From positions 1 to 19,935 of the forward strand of contig JBLIDK010000041.1 of assembly GCA_047632595.1 (NCBI GenBank): 19,935 nucleotides of DNA, read 5' to 3'. The stretch comes from JBLIDK01 sp047632595 (GTDB taxonomy: Bacteria; Bacteroidota; Bacteroidia; Sphingobacteriales; Sphingobacteriaceae). This document shows positions 8,415 to 16,716 of this stretch, one piece after another. Each line of letters starts with the position of its first letter. The first letter of the stretch is position 1. The position numbers and the translations under genes are program-made. Below the pieces are notes generated by a model, which did not search any database, had not been told where the DNA came from, and saw only the letters and a program-made list of their open reading frames with translations.

Positions 8415-10694
8415 ATGAAAATACGATTAACCTCACTCCTAATAATTACTTTGACGGTAGTACAAAGTTTTGCACAACTTGCGCCAACTACTGGTGGACC
8501 TGATTCCTACGGTTATGTATGGCGAGATAGCGATAATGCAGATCCAAAAGCACCAATAGCCAGTTGGGTAGAAATAGCAAACCCGCTTCGATCAGGTGCT
8601 ATTCGGTTAAGCGATAATCCTAAAGGATTTTACGGTCCAATTAGCTTTAATTTTGAATTTCCCTATTTCTGGTATTCAAGGTCAAGTATGTACGTAGATA
8701 ATAATGGGTACATAATATTTAGACCAAATCAACTTCAATCACCTTATAACACAGCTCCTAGAGGTTTAGGTGAAGATGAAAACCAAACAGATGACTACAT
8801 AGCTCCAATGTTGACAGGATTAGGAGTAAATGGTGCTGGTACAGGAGTTTATTTTTGGACTAATTTCAAAGATTCTGTTGTAGTCACTTGGGAAAACATG
8901 TCATTTGGCGATGAAGATGGAACGGCTACTGTTCAATTAATTCTTGACAAAAATGATGGAAGTATAACTTATCAATATGCAGCTGTAAATGGTACTATTA
9001 GTGCAGTTTGTTTGGGTGTTGAGCAAAACAACGAGCAAGTTGGACCTGAGGCAACTTGTTTTATGATCGGATTAGAAAATAAAACTGGTAAAATTGGAGT
9101 AATGGTTGCAGATGATGATGCCTCAAGAGTTCAATTACTTCATAGTAAAGCTGCTCCATACGCTATTCGTTTTTTGGCTGAAGAAGTTGAATCACAAGCG
9201 TATGAATTAGAGGATATGTCTATAAACTGGGTGAATAGACCTAATACCATTGGAACATTTGCGTTAAAAAATTCTGATTTGGGCAAGCCAATTGTTCAGT
9301 TATTAAATAATGGTACCGTTACTTTGGATGATAACTACTTAGTTAAAGCAAATTTTAATAGAGGTCCGATAACTATAGAATCAAATTCAGCATTATTTAG
9401 TGAACCCTTAGCTCCAAATGAAACAGCAAATGTTACTTTTCCTGGAGTCATTAAAACTGATACCGTTGGAATTTTTGGAATCAGAGGAACTGTTCAATCC
9501 AATGATGGATTTACAATGAATAATAACTTAACTCAATATTTAAACTTGGTCGATTCTGCAGGTGGTAAAGTTACAATGGATTATGTGCCTGGTGGAGGTG
9601 GTCCAGATTTCACATGGTTTGCTGCAACTAACTTTACATCAGGAGTAGGAGTTTTTATTGAACCTCCTTACTACCCTGCCGTAATTACTGATGTAAATTT
9701 TGGAAATTCAAACCAAGGACTACAACCAACTGAAAACATGAGAATAAATATCTACGACGATAATGGAACAGATATTTATGGATTACCAAATGGAACAAGA
9801 GGTACCTTGTTATACACAAAAGATGTTTTACCTACTGGTCAAAATGCTACTTATAGCACAACTACAATTGATGAGCTTGTACAAATAAACAGTGGTGGAG
9901 TTTATATTAGTACAATGCAAGGTGGGCCAAATGCATATTACCATACAGGTTCTGCAGGTGGTGTTGTTTCATTTAACACTTATAAGGTATTTGGAAGAGA
10001 AAACTTCTTACCATTTCAAGATAAGGAAAGTTTAGACCTTGCTATTGGAATGTCTATTGCAACAGGTGATCCCAGTATTGCTCCTGACCTTTCTGTTTCA
10101 GCAATTATATCTCCTTTAAATAGTAATACAAATATAGATTCAGTTGAATTAACATTTGAACTTCATAACCAAGGCGCTGTGGACATTACGGATCCATTTG
10201 GAGTATCGTTCTTTGTAGATTTAAGAGAGCCCATTTCAGAATTTATTGATGTAGATATCGCAGCTGGCGAAAAAATTGAAATTACGTTAAGTAAAAAATC
10301 GGCGAGACCTCCTGCACCTAAAACTACTTATAGTAGACTTTGTGCCTATGTTTTCCTAGATAATGATATAAACCCATCGAATGATATTTTCTGTTCAGTA
10401 GGTCAATTCAATGTGAATGGAATTGAAAATTTACAAAACATTCTTGGTCATATTGCTTTCCCTAACCCGGTAAATGATTTTGTAACCTTTTCTTTTAGTT
10501 TAGAAACCCCAGAGGCTTCAACTATAACTGTATTTGACACACAAGGTAGATTGATTAAGTCAGTTGATTTTTCAGCAAATTATGGCAGTCACTCAGCTAA
10601 ACTTGACATGTCAAATGTTGGCGTTGGAATGTACTACTATAGACTAAAAACTGCTAGCGGAAGTTTTGCTACAGGAAAACTAATTAAGGAATAA
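8415..10694 (+). CDS. Secreted multidomain protein with T9SS sorting domain (paralog 2)
   Basis: A 759-residue paralog of the preceding protein with the same order of parts. It has a signal peptide (1-20, VQSFA then Q), an N-terminal module (GPISFNFEFPYFW at 74-86, NGYIIF, FWTNFKDSVVVTW) and a central module (MRINIYDDNGTDIYGLPNG, then INSGGVYISTMQGG). A CARDB-like domain follows at about 552-655 with the matching Cys pair (RLCAYV, DIFCSV), then a type A T9SS sorting domain at 678-759 (FPNPVND, VFDTQGRLI, VGMYYYRLK). The shared text shows a tandem duplication that has diverged well. It should be exported and placed on the cell surface through T9SS. No enzyme motif is visible and the function is unknown. 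Confidence 0.85.
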   Translation: MKIRLTSLLIITLTVVQSFAQLAPTTGGPDSYGYVWRDSDNADPKAPIASWVEIANPLRSGAIRLSDNPKGFYGPISFNFEFPYFWYSRSSMYVDNNGYIIFRPNQLQSPYNTAPRGLGEDENQTDDYIAPMLTGLGVNGAGTGVYFWTNFKDSVVVTWENMSFGDEDGTATVQLILDKNDGSITYQYAAVNGTISAVCLGVEQNNEQVGPEATCFMIGLENKTGKIGVMVADDDASRVQLLHSKAAPYAIRFLAEEVESQAYELEDMSINWVNRPNTIGTFALKNSDLGKPIVQLLNNGTVTLDDNYLVKANFNRGPITIESNSALFSEPLAPNETANVTFPGVIKTDTVGIFGIRGTVQSNDGFTMNNNLTQYLNLVDSAGGKVTMDYVPGGGGPDFTWFAATNFTSGVGVFIEPPYYPAVITDVNFGNSNQGLQPTENMRINIYDDNGTDIYGLPNGTRGTLLYTKDVLPTGQNATYSTTTIDELVQINSGGVYISTMQGGPNAYYHTGSAGGVVSFNTYKVFGRENFLPFQDKESLDLAIGMSIATGDPSIAPDLSVSAIISPLNSNTNIDSVELTFELHNQGAVDITDPFGVSFFVDLREPISEFIDVDIAAGEKIEITLSKKSARPPAPKTTYSRLCAYVFLDNDINPSNDIFCSVGQFNVNGIENLQNILGHIAFPNPVNDFVTFSFSLETPEASTITVFDTQGRLIKSVDFSANYGSHSAKLDMSNVGVGMYYYRLKTASGSFATGKLIKE

Positions 10695-10721
10695 AAGAAT
10701 TTTAAAGTGACTTAATTAACC

Positions 10722-10757
10722 AAAAGCGACTTATACAGCAGTGTGTAAGTCGCTTTT
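10722..10757. terminator. Strong terminator between converging genes
   Basis: AAAAGCGACTTA and its complement TAAGTCGCTTTT form a 12-bp stem extended by ACA/TGT around a GCAG loop, with a run of T after it on plus and TTTT after it on minus. It can serve both paralog 2 and the minus-strand genes. Its right edge touches the outer copy of the trkH-tail repeat. Confidence 0.8.
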
Positions 10758-10792
10758 TTATTGCCCTCTCCATAAGAATGGAGTTATTAGGA
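10754..10792. repeat. Outer copy of the trkH-tail direct repeat
   Basis: This 39-base stretch matches 12182-12226, the end of trkH, with one mismatch (10773 against 12201) and one 6-base gap. On minus it reads as L-I-T-P-F-L-W-R-G-Q-stop against the trkH end L-I-L-L-T-P-F-F-W-R-G-Q-stop. It lies past the hydrolase-OsmC gene and contains that gene's last codon and stop. Inside it CTCCAT/ATGGAG form a 6-bp hairpin. Confidence 0.85.
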
Positions 10793-12010
10793 TTTAATTA
10801 TTTGTGTATCAAAAATCACTTCACTTGCAATTGTTTTATGAACAGGACATTTAGAAGCTATTTCTTTAAGGCGTTCCTTTTTAGTCTCATCTAAATCACC
10901 TATAAGCTTTAGCTTTATGCTAATATGATCTAAATACGAAGGTTTATCAGCATCTATTCCTAAATCATCGCTATGCTTTCTAGAATGCGTTACGTAGACA
11001 TAGATTTCTTGCAAATCCCATTGTTTTCGCTCAGCATATAATTTTAAAGTCATTGCAGTACATGCCACTAACCCAGCGTTAAGGTATTCATAAGGCGAAG
11101 GTCCAAAATCATCTCCTCCCACAGATGAGGGCTCATCAGCAATCATTGTATGTGTTTTTGTTTGGATTGAAGTTGTGAAATTATCTTCTAACAGATTCAA
11201 ATGTCCAACTAGTTGCTCTCCTTTGGTTTCAAACATTTTATTTTCCTGAGGTTTAAAGTAACGTTGAACCCAAGCACCAATAATATTACCTACATATTTA
11301 CTATCAATAGGATTAGACAATAAATGATCTGACTTATCAAGTGTGATGAAGCTTTTTGGATGGTGAGCATTATGATACAGTTTTTCAGCATTTTCAATAC
11401 CTACAATGGTATCAATTGGTGAATGCAAGATTAGCAAAGGCTTTTTCAAATTTTTGACAATTAAATGCAAGTCTGTCTTTTCAAAATCCTCAACAAAATC
11501 TTTATCGATTTTAAAAGGGCGTCCTCCAATATTAACTTCAACTTCTCCTTTTTCTTTTATTTCTTCCAAACCATGTGAAAACAAATGTTTCACATGACTA
11601 GCAGTTGAAGGAGCTCCAATAGTAGCAATAGCTTTAATATTATCTAATTTCGAGGCAGCCGTTAGCACTGCTGCTCCGCCCAATGAATGCCCAACTAACA
11701 TTGAAGGTGCTTCAAAATTAGCTTCCATAAAATCACTCACATCAATTAAATCTTGAACGTTAGCTGAAAAATGACTATCGGCAAACTCACCTTCACTTCT
11801 TCCTAATCCGGTAAAATCAAATCGTACCACTCCAAAACCATGATTGGTTAAAGCACGACTTATATTTTTAACAGCACTTAATGAACTTGTACATGTAAAA
11901 CAGTGGGCAAAAATGACATAATGATTGGGCTTTTGGTTAGCAGGTAACTCTAAATGCGCCTGTAGCTTTAGACCTTTTTTATTAACTATTTCTAATTTTT
12001 CATTTCTCAT
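10787..12010 (-). CDS. Alpha/beta hydrolase-OsmC fusion protein
   Basis: A 407-residue two-domain protein. Residues 1-255 are an alpha/beta hydrolase: the nucleophile elbow is GHSLGG with Ser109, and the likely acid and base are Asp200 (SPID) and His229 (KSDH). Residues about 265-407 are an OsmC/Ohr-like domain with GGDDFGPSPYEYLNAGLVAC, the redox Cys pair Cys317 and Cys388 (KCPVHK), suggesting peroxide or organic hydroperoxide reduction. This fusion is a known architecture; its true substrate is not known. No signal peptide, so cytoplasmic. The start ATG is clear. The stop codon lies inside a duplicated copy of the trkH 3' end, and a second copy lies upstream of the gene, so the gene is bracketed by direct repeats 1428 bases apart. 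Confidence 0.9.
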   Translation of the reverse strand: MRNEKLEIVNKKGLKLQAHLELPANQKPNHYVIFAHCFTCTSSLSAVKNISRALTNHGFGVVRFDFTGLGRSEGEFADSHFSANVQDLIDVSDFMEANFEAPSMLVGHSLGGAAVLTAASKLDNIKAIATIGAPSTASHVKHLFSHGLEEIKEKGEVEVNIGGRPFKIDKDFVEDFEKTDLHLIVKNLKKPLLILHSPIDTIVGIENAEKLYHNAHHPKSFITLDKSDHLLSNPIDSKYVGNIIGAWVQRYFKPQENKMFETKGEQLVGHLNLLEDNFTTSIQTKTHTMIADEPSSVGGDDFGPSPYEYLNAGLVACTAMTLKLYAERKQWDLQEIYVYVTHSRKHSDDLGIDADKPSYLDHISIKLKLIGDLDETKKERLKEIASKCPVHKTIASEVIFDTQIIKS

Positions 12011-12130
12011 TATATAATTTTTTAACTTTCCAGTAAGCAGTGTAATATTGAATTGATATTGCTTAGATAACTATTTGATATAGCATATCGGTATACTATC
12101 GTTGAAGCTTCTCTAATATTGGCGTAATAA

Positions 12131-12138
12131 CAAAACTA
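12131..12138 (-). promoter_or_regulatory. Candidate -7 box for the hydrolase-OsmC gene
   Basis: Read on minus, TAGTTTTG matches TAnnTTTG exactly. No TTG is found at the expected distance upstream, and the leader would be about 115 bases. The remainder of the 175-base gap (12011-12185) is AT-rich with small imperfect palindromes such as GATAT-AGC-ATATC and nothing else clear. Confidence 0.3.
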
Positions 12139-12181
12139 GAACAACCTTGCTATTTATTTTAACTATAGTAATATTGATCTT

Positions 12182-12226
12182 TTTTTTATTGCCCTCTCCA
12201 GAAGAATGGAGTTAATAGTATTAGGA
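12182..12226. repeat. Inner copy of the trkH-tail direct repeat (end of live trkH)
   Basis: Contains the last 13 codons of trkH, its stop, and a short A-run (on minus) after it. It is the functional copy, since TPFFWR is a plausible TrkH C-terminus. No terminator hairpin follows it, unlike the outer copy. Confidence 0.85.
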
Positions 12227-13640
12227 CAGTAAATATTTCTAGTCTACCTAATAGCATTAAGAAACAAAGGAATAACTTTCCAAGGTCAGGTATATGAGCA
12301 TAGGTTTCAGAAGGGCCAACTGAACCCAAACCAGGGCCAATATTTCCAACTGAAGCAGCAACACTACCCATAGCAGAAACTAAATCTAACCCAAATAAGG
12401 CCATTACAAAAGTACCTGAGAAAAATATAGCCAAATATATTAACACAAAGGCCGTAACATTATAAGCAACACCCTCTCCTATAGTTACTCTATTAAATCT
12501 AACCGGTAGTATTGCATTTGGATGCAATTGACGTTTTAATTCGATAATACTGTTTTTTAATAGAATCACGTGGCGCATCATTTTCACTCCTCCACTTGTT
12601 GAACCTGCTGATCCACCTGTAAAGAAAAGTATAAAGAATATTACGGTTATATATGGCGCCCAAGAAGTGAAATCAGCCGTTCCTAGACCAGTTGTGGTTA
12701 CAATTGATACAACTTGAAACAAAGCATGTCTAAATGCCTGCTCAAAGGGTGAATTCACCGCAGCAATAATAGCTAAGGTCACTACAAGCGACATTCCACC
12801 TACAAATATGGCATATTTCCTAAACTCTTCATTTTTGAAAACCTTGTCTAGTTTTCCAGTTAAACTGTAGTATATAAGTGCATAGTTTGTTCCACCTAAG
12901 AACATAAATACGATAATTACATATTCAAAATAGGCAGAATTGTAAAACCCAATACTCGCATTTTTGGTTGAAAAACCGCCTGTACTTAAGGTGCTCATTG
13001 CATGGTTTATACTATCAAAAAACGACATGCCTCCTAGCATTAATAAGATAGTTTCAACTAAGGTTAGAGATACATAAACCAACCATAATCGTTTAGCAGT
13101 TTCTTTTATTCTAGGGGCTACTTTATCGGCCTTTGGACCGGGAGACTCTGCCACAAAAAGTTGCATTCCGCCAATTCCTAATAAAGGTAAAATAGCTATG
13201 GTTAAAACTATAATACCCATTCCACCAATCCAATGAGTCATACTTCTCCAAAAAAGAAGTCCTTTTGGTAATGCTTCAACATCTAATAGTATAGTAGAAC
13301 CAGTAGTTGTAAATCCACTAATGGTTTCGTAAAAGGCATCTACAAATGTCGGGATTTCACCACTTAAATAATAGGGTAAGGATCCAAAAACTGACATTAC
13401 CAGCCAGCCTAGAGTTACAATTAAATAACCCTCTCTTTTTTTAACATCCTTTTTATAACCTCTAGAAATAAATCGTAATATCAGGCCTAAGCCAATTTGA
13501 ATGGAAGATGATAAGAGTAATGATTTCCAGGATTCCTCTTCGTAATACAAACTAAACGGTATTGCAAACAACATAAAAAGGCCATTCAGCATTAGCAAAA
13601 GCCCCATTATATTAATTATAAGTTTAAGGTTTAATCTCAT
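12186..13640 (-). CDS. trkH: Potassium uptake channel subunit TrkH/KtrB
   Basis: A 484-residue inner-membrane protein that forms the potassium pathway. The four pore-loop filters of the SKT family are visible: TTTGST (111-116), STGGFS (219-224), TTTGLG (315-320) and VGNIGPG (431-437). A Gly-rich flexible stretch, TGGSAGSTSGG (341-351), matches the intramembrane gating loop. HWIGGMGIIVL at about 136-146 is also typical of TrkH. Length and helix pattern are complete. The ATG overlaps the trkA stop by four bases (ATGA, 13637-13640), so the channel and its regulator are translated together. The 3' end is duplicated beyond the next gene downstream. Confidence 0.96.
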   Translation of the reverse strand: MRLNLKLIINIMGLLLMLNGLFMLFAIPFSLYYEEESWKSLLLSSSIQIGLGLILRFISRGYKKDVKKREGYLIVTLGWLVMSVFGSLPYYLSGEIPTFVDAFYETISGFTTTGSTILLDVEALPKGLLFWRSMTHWIGGMGIIVLTIAILPLLGIGGMQLFVAESPGPKADKVAPRIKETAKRLWLVYVSLTLVETILLMLGGMSFFDSINHAMSTLSTGGFSTKNASIGFYNSAYFEYVIIVFMFLGGTNYALIYYSLTGKLDKVFKNEEFRKYAIFVGGMSLVVTLAIIAAVNSPFEQAFRHALFQVVSIVTTTGLGTADFTSWAPYITVIFFILFFTGGSAGSTSGGVKMMRHVILLKNSIIELKRQLHPNAILPVRFNRVTIGEGVAYNVTAFVLIYLAIFFSGTFVMALFGLDLVSAMGSVAASVGNIGPGLGSVGPSETYAHIPDLGKLFLCFLMLLGRLEIFTVLILLTPFFWRGQ

Positions 13641-14983
13641 CTCCGTTTAAAGAATTTTTCGACTTGTTTGATACCTTTAGACATAGTAAAAACAACAACC
13701 TTATCCCCTTCTTGAATTTGGAAATCACCAAGGGTAATAAAACCCACATCATCACGAATTACACCGCCAATGATAGCCTTTTCAGGGAATTTAAGATCCT
13801 TAATTTTCTCTTTAGTGATTAAACAATCGGCTGTAACGTTGAATTCCAATATTTCTGCATCCATGCCATAAATACCTGTAAGTGAAACAACATCTCCTTC
13901 ACGTATGTATTTAAACATGAAGTTTGCTGCAATAATCTTCTTATTGATCATCGCGTCAATTCCAAAATTCTCACTAAGCTTTATATACTCACGATTTTCA
14001 ATCAGGGCAATAGTCTTTTTAACTCCTCTGTTTTTAGCCACTAAACATGAAAGAATGTTAGTTTCAGAGTTTCCGGTAACCGCAACAAAAGCATCCATAT
14101 AATCGATACCCTCTTCGTCTAGCAATTCAATATCAGTTCCGTCACCATTAATAACCATTACATTATCAAGCTCTTCTGCAAGACTGATTGCTTTTTTTCT
14201 ATCCTTATCAATAAGTTTAATATTATAGCCATTGCTCATTCTACGTGCAATATGAGCGCCAGTTCTACTTCCGCCCAAAACCATTACATTATTAATTTCA
14301 ACTCTTTTGTTCCCAGTAAAAATTAATGCTTCTTCAATTGAATCAGCACGAGTAATGAAGTAAACATGATCGTTTAATTTAAACTCAGTTTTACCACGAG
14401 GAATAATTTCTTCGCCATCACGCTGCAAGGCTACTGTTATAAAGTTGTTTTTAGGATTTAAATGCCTGGTTTCAATAAGTGTTTTACCAATAATTGGTGC
14501 TTTATCAGTCACGTACAGGCCAATTAAAGACAATTTTCCGTCTTCAAAGTCAAATGAGTCGGTTACAGCCGATTCTTTCAGAAGTCTTCTTATTTCACGA
14601 GCTGCTAGGCTTTCTGGAGACACTAGTGCATCTATTCCTACTTCACGAAGGTCAAAACGAGATTTATCAATTAGGTATTCCATGTTCTTAATTCGAACAA
14701 TGGTTTTTTTGGCACCCATTCTTTTACCTATAATGGCTGTTGTGATGTTTGTATCGCCTAAAGAGGTAACTGCTATTAAAAGGTCGGCATCGGTTATTCC
14801 CGCTTGATCCAAAACAGCAAATGAGGTGCTGTCACCTCGAACTGCACTAATATCTAAATGAGATTCGGCGTACTCTAGCCTATCTTTAGAAGTGTCAATT
14901 AATACAATATCGTGTGATTCTGCTGTTAGTAATTCAGCTAAATGAAAACCTACAGAACCGGCACCTGCAATTATTATGCGCAT
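13637..14983 (-). CDS. trkA: Trk potassium uptake regulator TrkA (two RCK domains)
   Basis: A 448-residue cytoplasmic ring protein that binds nucleotides and gates TrkH. It has two tandem RCK units: Rossmann fold 1 with GAGSVG (7-12) and the acidic ribose ligand in LIDTSKD, RCK-C 1 at about 145-222, Rossmann fold 2 with GGSRTG (237-242) and LIDKDRK, RCK-C 2 at about 364-448. Both Rossmann folds keep the RGDST/NGDGT-type loop (VRGDST, INGDGT). The start is set at ATG 14983, because the Rossmann strand begins right there (MRIIIAGAGSVG); a TTG two codons upstream is possible but unneeded. It overlaps trkH by four bases. Confidence 0.95.
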   Translation of the reverse strand: MRIIIAGAGSVGFHLAELLTAESHDIVLIDTSKDRLEYAESHLDISAVRGDSTSFAVLDQAGITDADLLIAVTSLGDTNITTAIIGKRMGAKKTIVRIKNMEYLIDKSRFDLREVGIDALVSPESLAAREIRRLLKESAVTDSFDFEDGKLSLIGLYVTDKAPIIGKTLIETRHLNPKNNFITVALQRDGEEIIPRGKTEFKLNDHVYFITRADSIEEALIFTGNKRVEINNVMVLGGSRTGAHIARRMSNGYNIKLIDKDRKKAISLAEELDNVMVINGDGTDIELLDEEGIDYMDAFVAVTGNSETNILSCLVAKNRGVKKTIALIENREYIKLSENFGIDAMINKKIIAANFMFKYIREGDVVSLTGIYGMDAEILEFNVTADCLITKEKIKDLKFPEKAIIGGVIRDDVGFITLGDFQIQEGDKVVVFTMSKGIKQVEKFFKRR

Positions 14984-15025
14984 AGTCAACTTCTTAACGT
15001 ATGGCTAAGGTAATAGTAAAAGTGT

Positions 15026-15049
15026 CATTTGAAAATCTTTTTCCAAATG
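15026..15049 (-). other. Hairpin in the trkA leader
   Basis: On minus, CATTTG, one bulged G, AAAA, loop AGA, TTTT, CAAATG form a 10-bp stem with a 3-base loop, 43 bases before the trkA ATG. No T-run follows, so it is a poor terminator for cysS. It could be a leader structure controlling trkAH. Confidence 0.4.
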
Positions 15050-15084
15050 AAATAAAAAGTAGTTTGAAAATTCAATTTTAGAAC

Positions 15085-15092
15085 CAAAGTTA
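15085..15092 (-). promoter_or_regulatory. Candidate -7 box for trkA-trkH
   Basis: On minus, TAACTTTG matches TAnnTTTG exactly. A TTG lies only 11 bases upstream, so the -33 element is uncertain. The predicted leader of about 95 bases would include the hairpin at 15026-15049. Confidence 0.35.
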
Positions 15093-15110
15093 GTTGCTAA
15101 AATCAAGGTT

Positions 15111-16610
15111 TTATTTAATCGAAAAAGAGGTCTTATCTGCCCCGTCTTTAAGTTGAACTCCTAAAGCCATTAATCTATTTCTTATAATGTCAGAAGTAGC
15201 AAAATCCTTATTCTCTCTAGCTGATTTACGTAGTTCAATTAAAATTTCAACCAAGTCTCCTGTTAATGAGCTTTCGCCAGATTCTTCCTTTGTTAAACCA
15301 AAAATATCTTCAACAAACAACTTAAAGTGATTCTTTAATTGAATAAGTGTACTACTTGATATAGAATTAATTGAAATTTGATTGTTTTCAAAAGACTGCA
15401 CTTTAGAACTTAAATCGAACAGAATTGCTAAGGCTTTTGCGGTGTTGAAGTCATTGCTCATTTCAGTATAGCATAATGCCATTTGAGAGATGATTTCAGC
15501 ATCAAGTTCGCTCAATTGTTCTTTTCCTGAATATTCCATTCCTTGCAGAATAGTGTGAGCTTCAAGTAATCGTTTTACGCCCTTTTCAGCAGCCTGTAAA
15601 CCTTCATTGCTAAAATCTATAGTACTCCTGTATTGGGCTTGTAAAATAGCAAAGCGAACGGTCATAGGGCTATAAGCCTGCTCAAGTAATTCGTGAGTTC
15701 CAGTTAGCAATTCAGTAATGGTAATAAAGTTTCCTGCAGAGCGACTCATTTTAACCCCATTTATTGTCAACATGTTATTGTGCATCCAATAATTAACGGG
15801 TTGGCAACCAAAAGCAGCTTGATTTTGTGCTATTTCAGCCTCATGGTGAGGGAATTTAAGGTCCATGCCTCCTCCGTGAATATCAAATTTATTTCCCAAG
15901 TATTTAGTACTCATTGCTGTACATTCTAAATGCCATCCAGGAAAACCATCACTCCAAGGAGAAGGCCATCTCATAATATGCTCAGGTTTAGCCTTTTTCC
16001 ATAAAGCAAAATCAGAAGGACTACGTTTTTCGTCACCACCTTCTGTGTTTCGAGTTCCTTCAAGAAGTTCCTCCAACACTTTGCCACTCAACTCTCCGTA
16101 ATTATTTGATTTAGAATATTTTTGAACATCAAAATACACAGACCCATCAACTTCATAAGCAAAACCAGCTTTGATAGATTTTTCAATAATGTCAATTTGT
16201 TCAATAATATGTCCTGATGCAGCAGGCTCAATACTTGGTGGAAGGCAATTCAATTTTGCCATCGCTTCATGGAAACTAACAGTATAGGTTTGAACTACTT
16301 CCATTGGCTCTATTTGCTCAAGCTTAGCTTTTTTAGCTATTTTATCTTCTCCCTCATCTGCATCATTCACTAAGTGACCAACATCAGTAATGTTTCGTAC
16401 ATAACGAACTTGGTAACCAAGGTGTTTAAAGTATCTAAAAACCACATCAAAAAACACATAAGCACGTGCTGTACCTAAATGTGGATCACTATAAACCGTT
16501 GGTCCACAAACATACATCCCAATCTTTCCATCATTAATGGGTTTAAATACTTCTTTTTCTCTTGAAAATGAGTTATATATACTTATTGGGTGTTGCTTAA
16601 TTAGATTCAT
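15111..16610 (-). CDS. cysS: Cysteinyl-tRNA synthetase (CysRS)
   Basis: Class I synthetase that charges tRNA-Cys in the cytoplasm; 499 residues. The HIGH motif appears as HLGT (44-47) in GPTVYSDPHLGTARAY, and the second signature is KMSRS (287-291). The zinc ligands are all present: Cys35 (MYVCGPTVY), Cys230 (WHLECTAMS), His255 and Glu259 (FPHHEAEIA). DIHGGGMDLKFPHHE is diagnostic. The C-terminal helical anticodon region is complete. The start is placed at ATG 16610 (MNLIKQHPISIYNS); a TTG seven codons upstream sits inside a TAnnTTTG promoter box, so it is unlikely. HLGT, instead of HIGH or HLGH, is a small deviation from the motif. Confidence 0.96.
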   Translation of the reverse strand: MNLIKQHPISIYNSFSREKEVFKPINDGKIGMYVCGPTVYSDPHLGTARAYVFFDVVFRYFKHLGYQVRYVRNITDVGHLVNDADEGEDKIAKKAKLEQIEPMEVVQTYTVSFHEAMAKLNCLPPSIEPAASGHIIEQIDIIEKSIKAGFAYEVDGSVYFDVQKYSKSNNYGELSGKVLEELLEGTRNTEGGDEKRSPSDFALWKKAKPEHIMRWPSPWSDGFPGWHLECTAMSTKYLGNKFDIHGGGMDLKFPHHEAEIAQNQAAFGCQPVNYWMHNNMLTINGVKMSRSAGNFITITELLTGTHELLEQAYSPMTVRFAILQAQYRSTIDFSNEGLQAAEKGVKRLLEAHTILQGMEYSGKEQLSELDAEIISQMALCYTEMSNDFNTAKALAILFDLSSKVQSFENNQISINSISSSTLIQLKNHFKLFVEDIFGLTKEESGESSLTGDLVEILIELRKSARENKDFATSDIIRNRLMALGVQLKDGADKTSFSIK

Positions 16611-16628
16611 CTGGTATTCGTTCTGCTT

Positions 16629-16636
16629 CAAAAGTA
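16629..16636 (-). promoter_or_regulatory. Candidate -7 box for cysS
   Basis: On minus, TACTTTTG matches TAnnTTTG exactly, placing the transcript start near 16622 and giving a leader of about a dozen bases to ATG 16610. It follows the folE terminator directly, so cysS would have its own transcript. No TTG at ideal distance is seen. Confidence 0.45.
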
Positions 16637-16662
16637 AGAGTTATTGTATTCGAAAAAAAGAC

Positions 16663-16698
16663 AAAAAAAAAGAGAAAGTATTATTGCTTTCTCTTTTT
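16663..16698 (-). terminator. Rho-independent terminator after folE
   Basis: On minus, AAAAAGAGAAAG and CTTTCTCTTTTT form a perfect 12-bp stem around an 8-base loop, followed by four more T. It lies 19 bases past the folE stop. Confidence 0.85.
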
Positions 16699-16716
16699 CA
16701 AAATTATGTATTGTAC

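Noticed and set aside
12182..12226. The CTCCA/TGGAG dyad at the end of trkH as a terminator
   Set aside because: It is inside the coding sequence, has only a 5-bp stem here, and is explained by the TPFFWRGQ codons.
14445..14807. 120-codon plus-strand open frame inside trkA
   Set aside because: Antisense shadow of a clearly conserved gene, with no protein-like features of its own.
16611..16631. Seven-codon N-terminal extension of cysS from a TTG
   Set aside because: The TTG lies within a promoter-like box and ATG 16610 gives the family-typical N-terminus.
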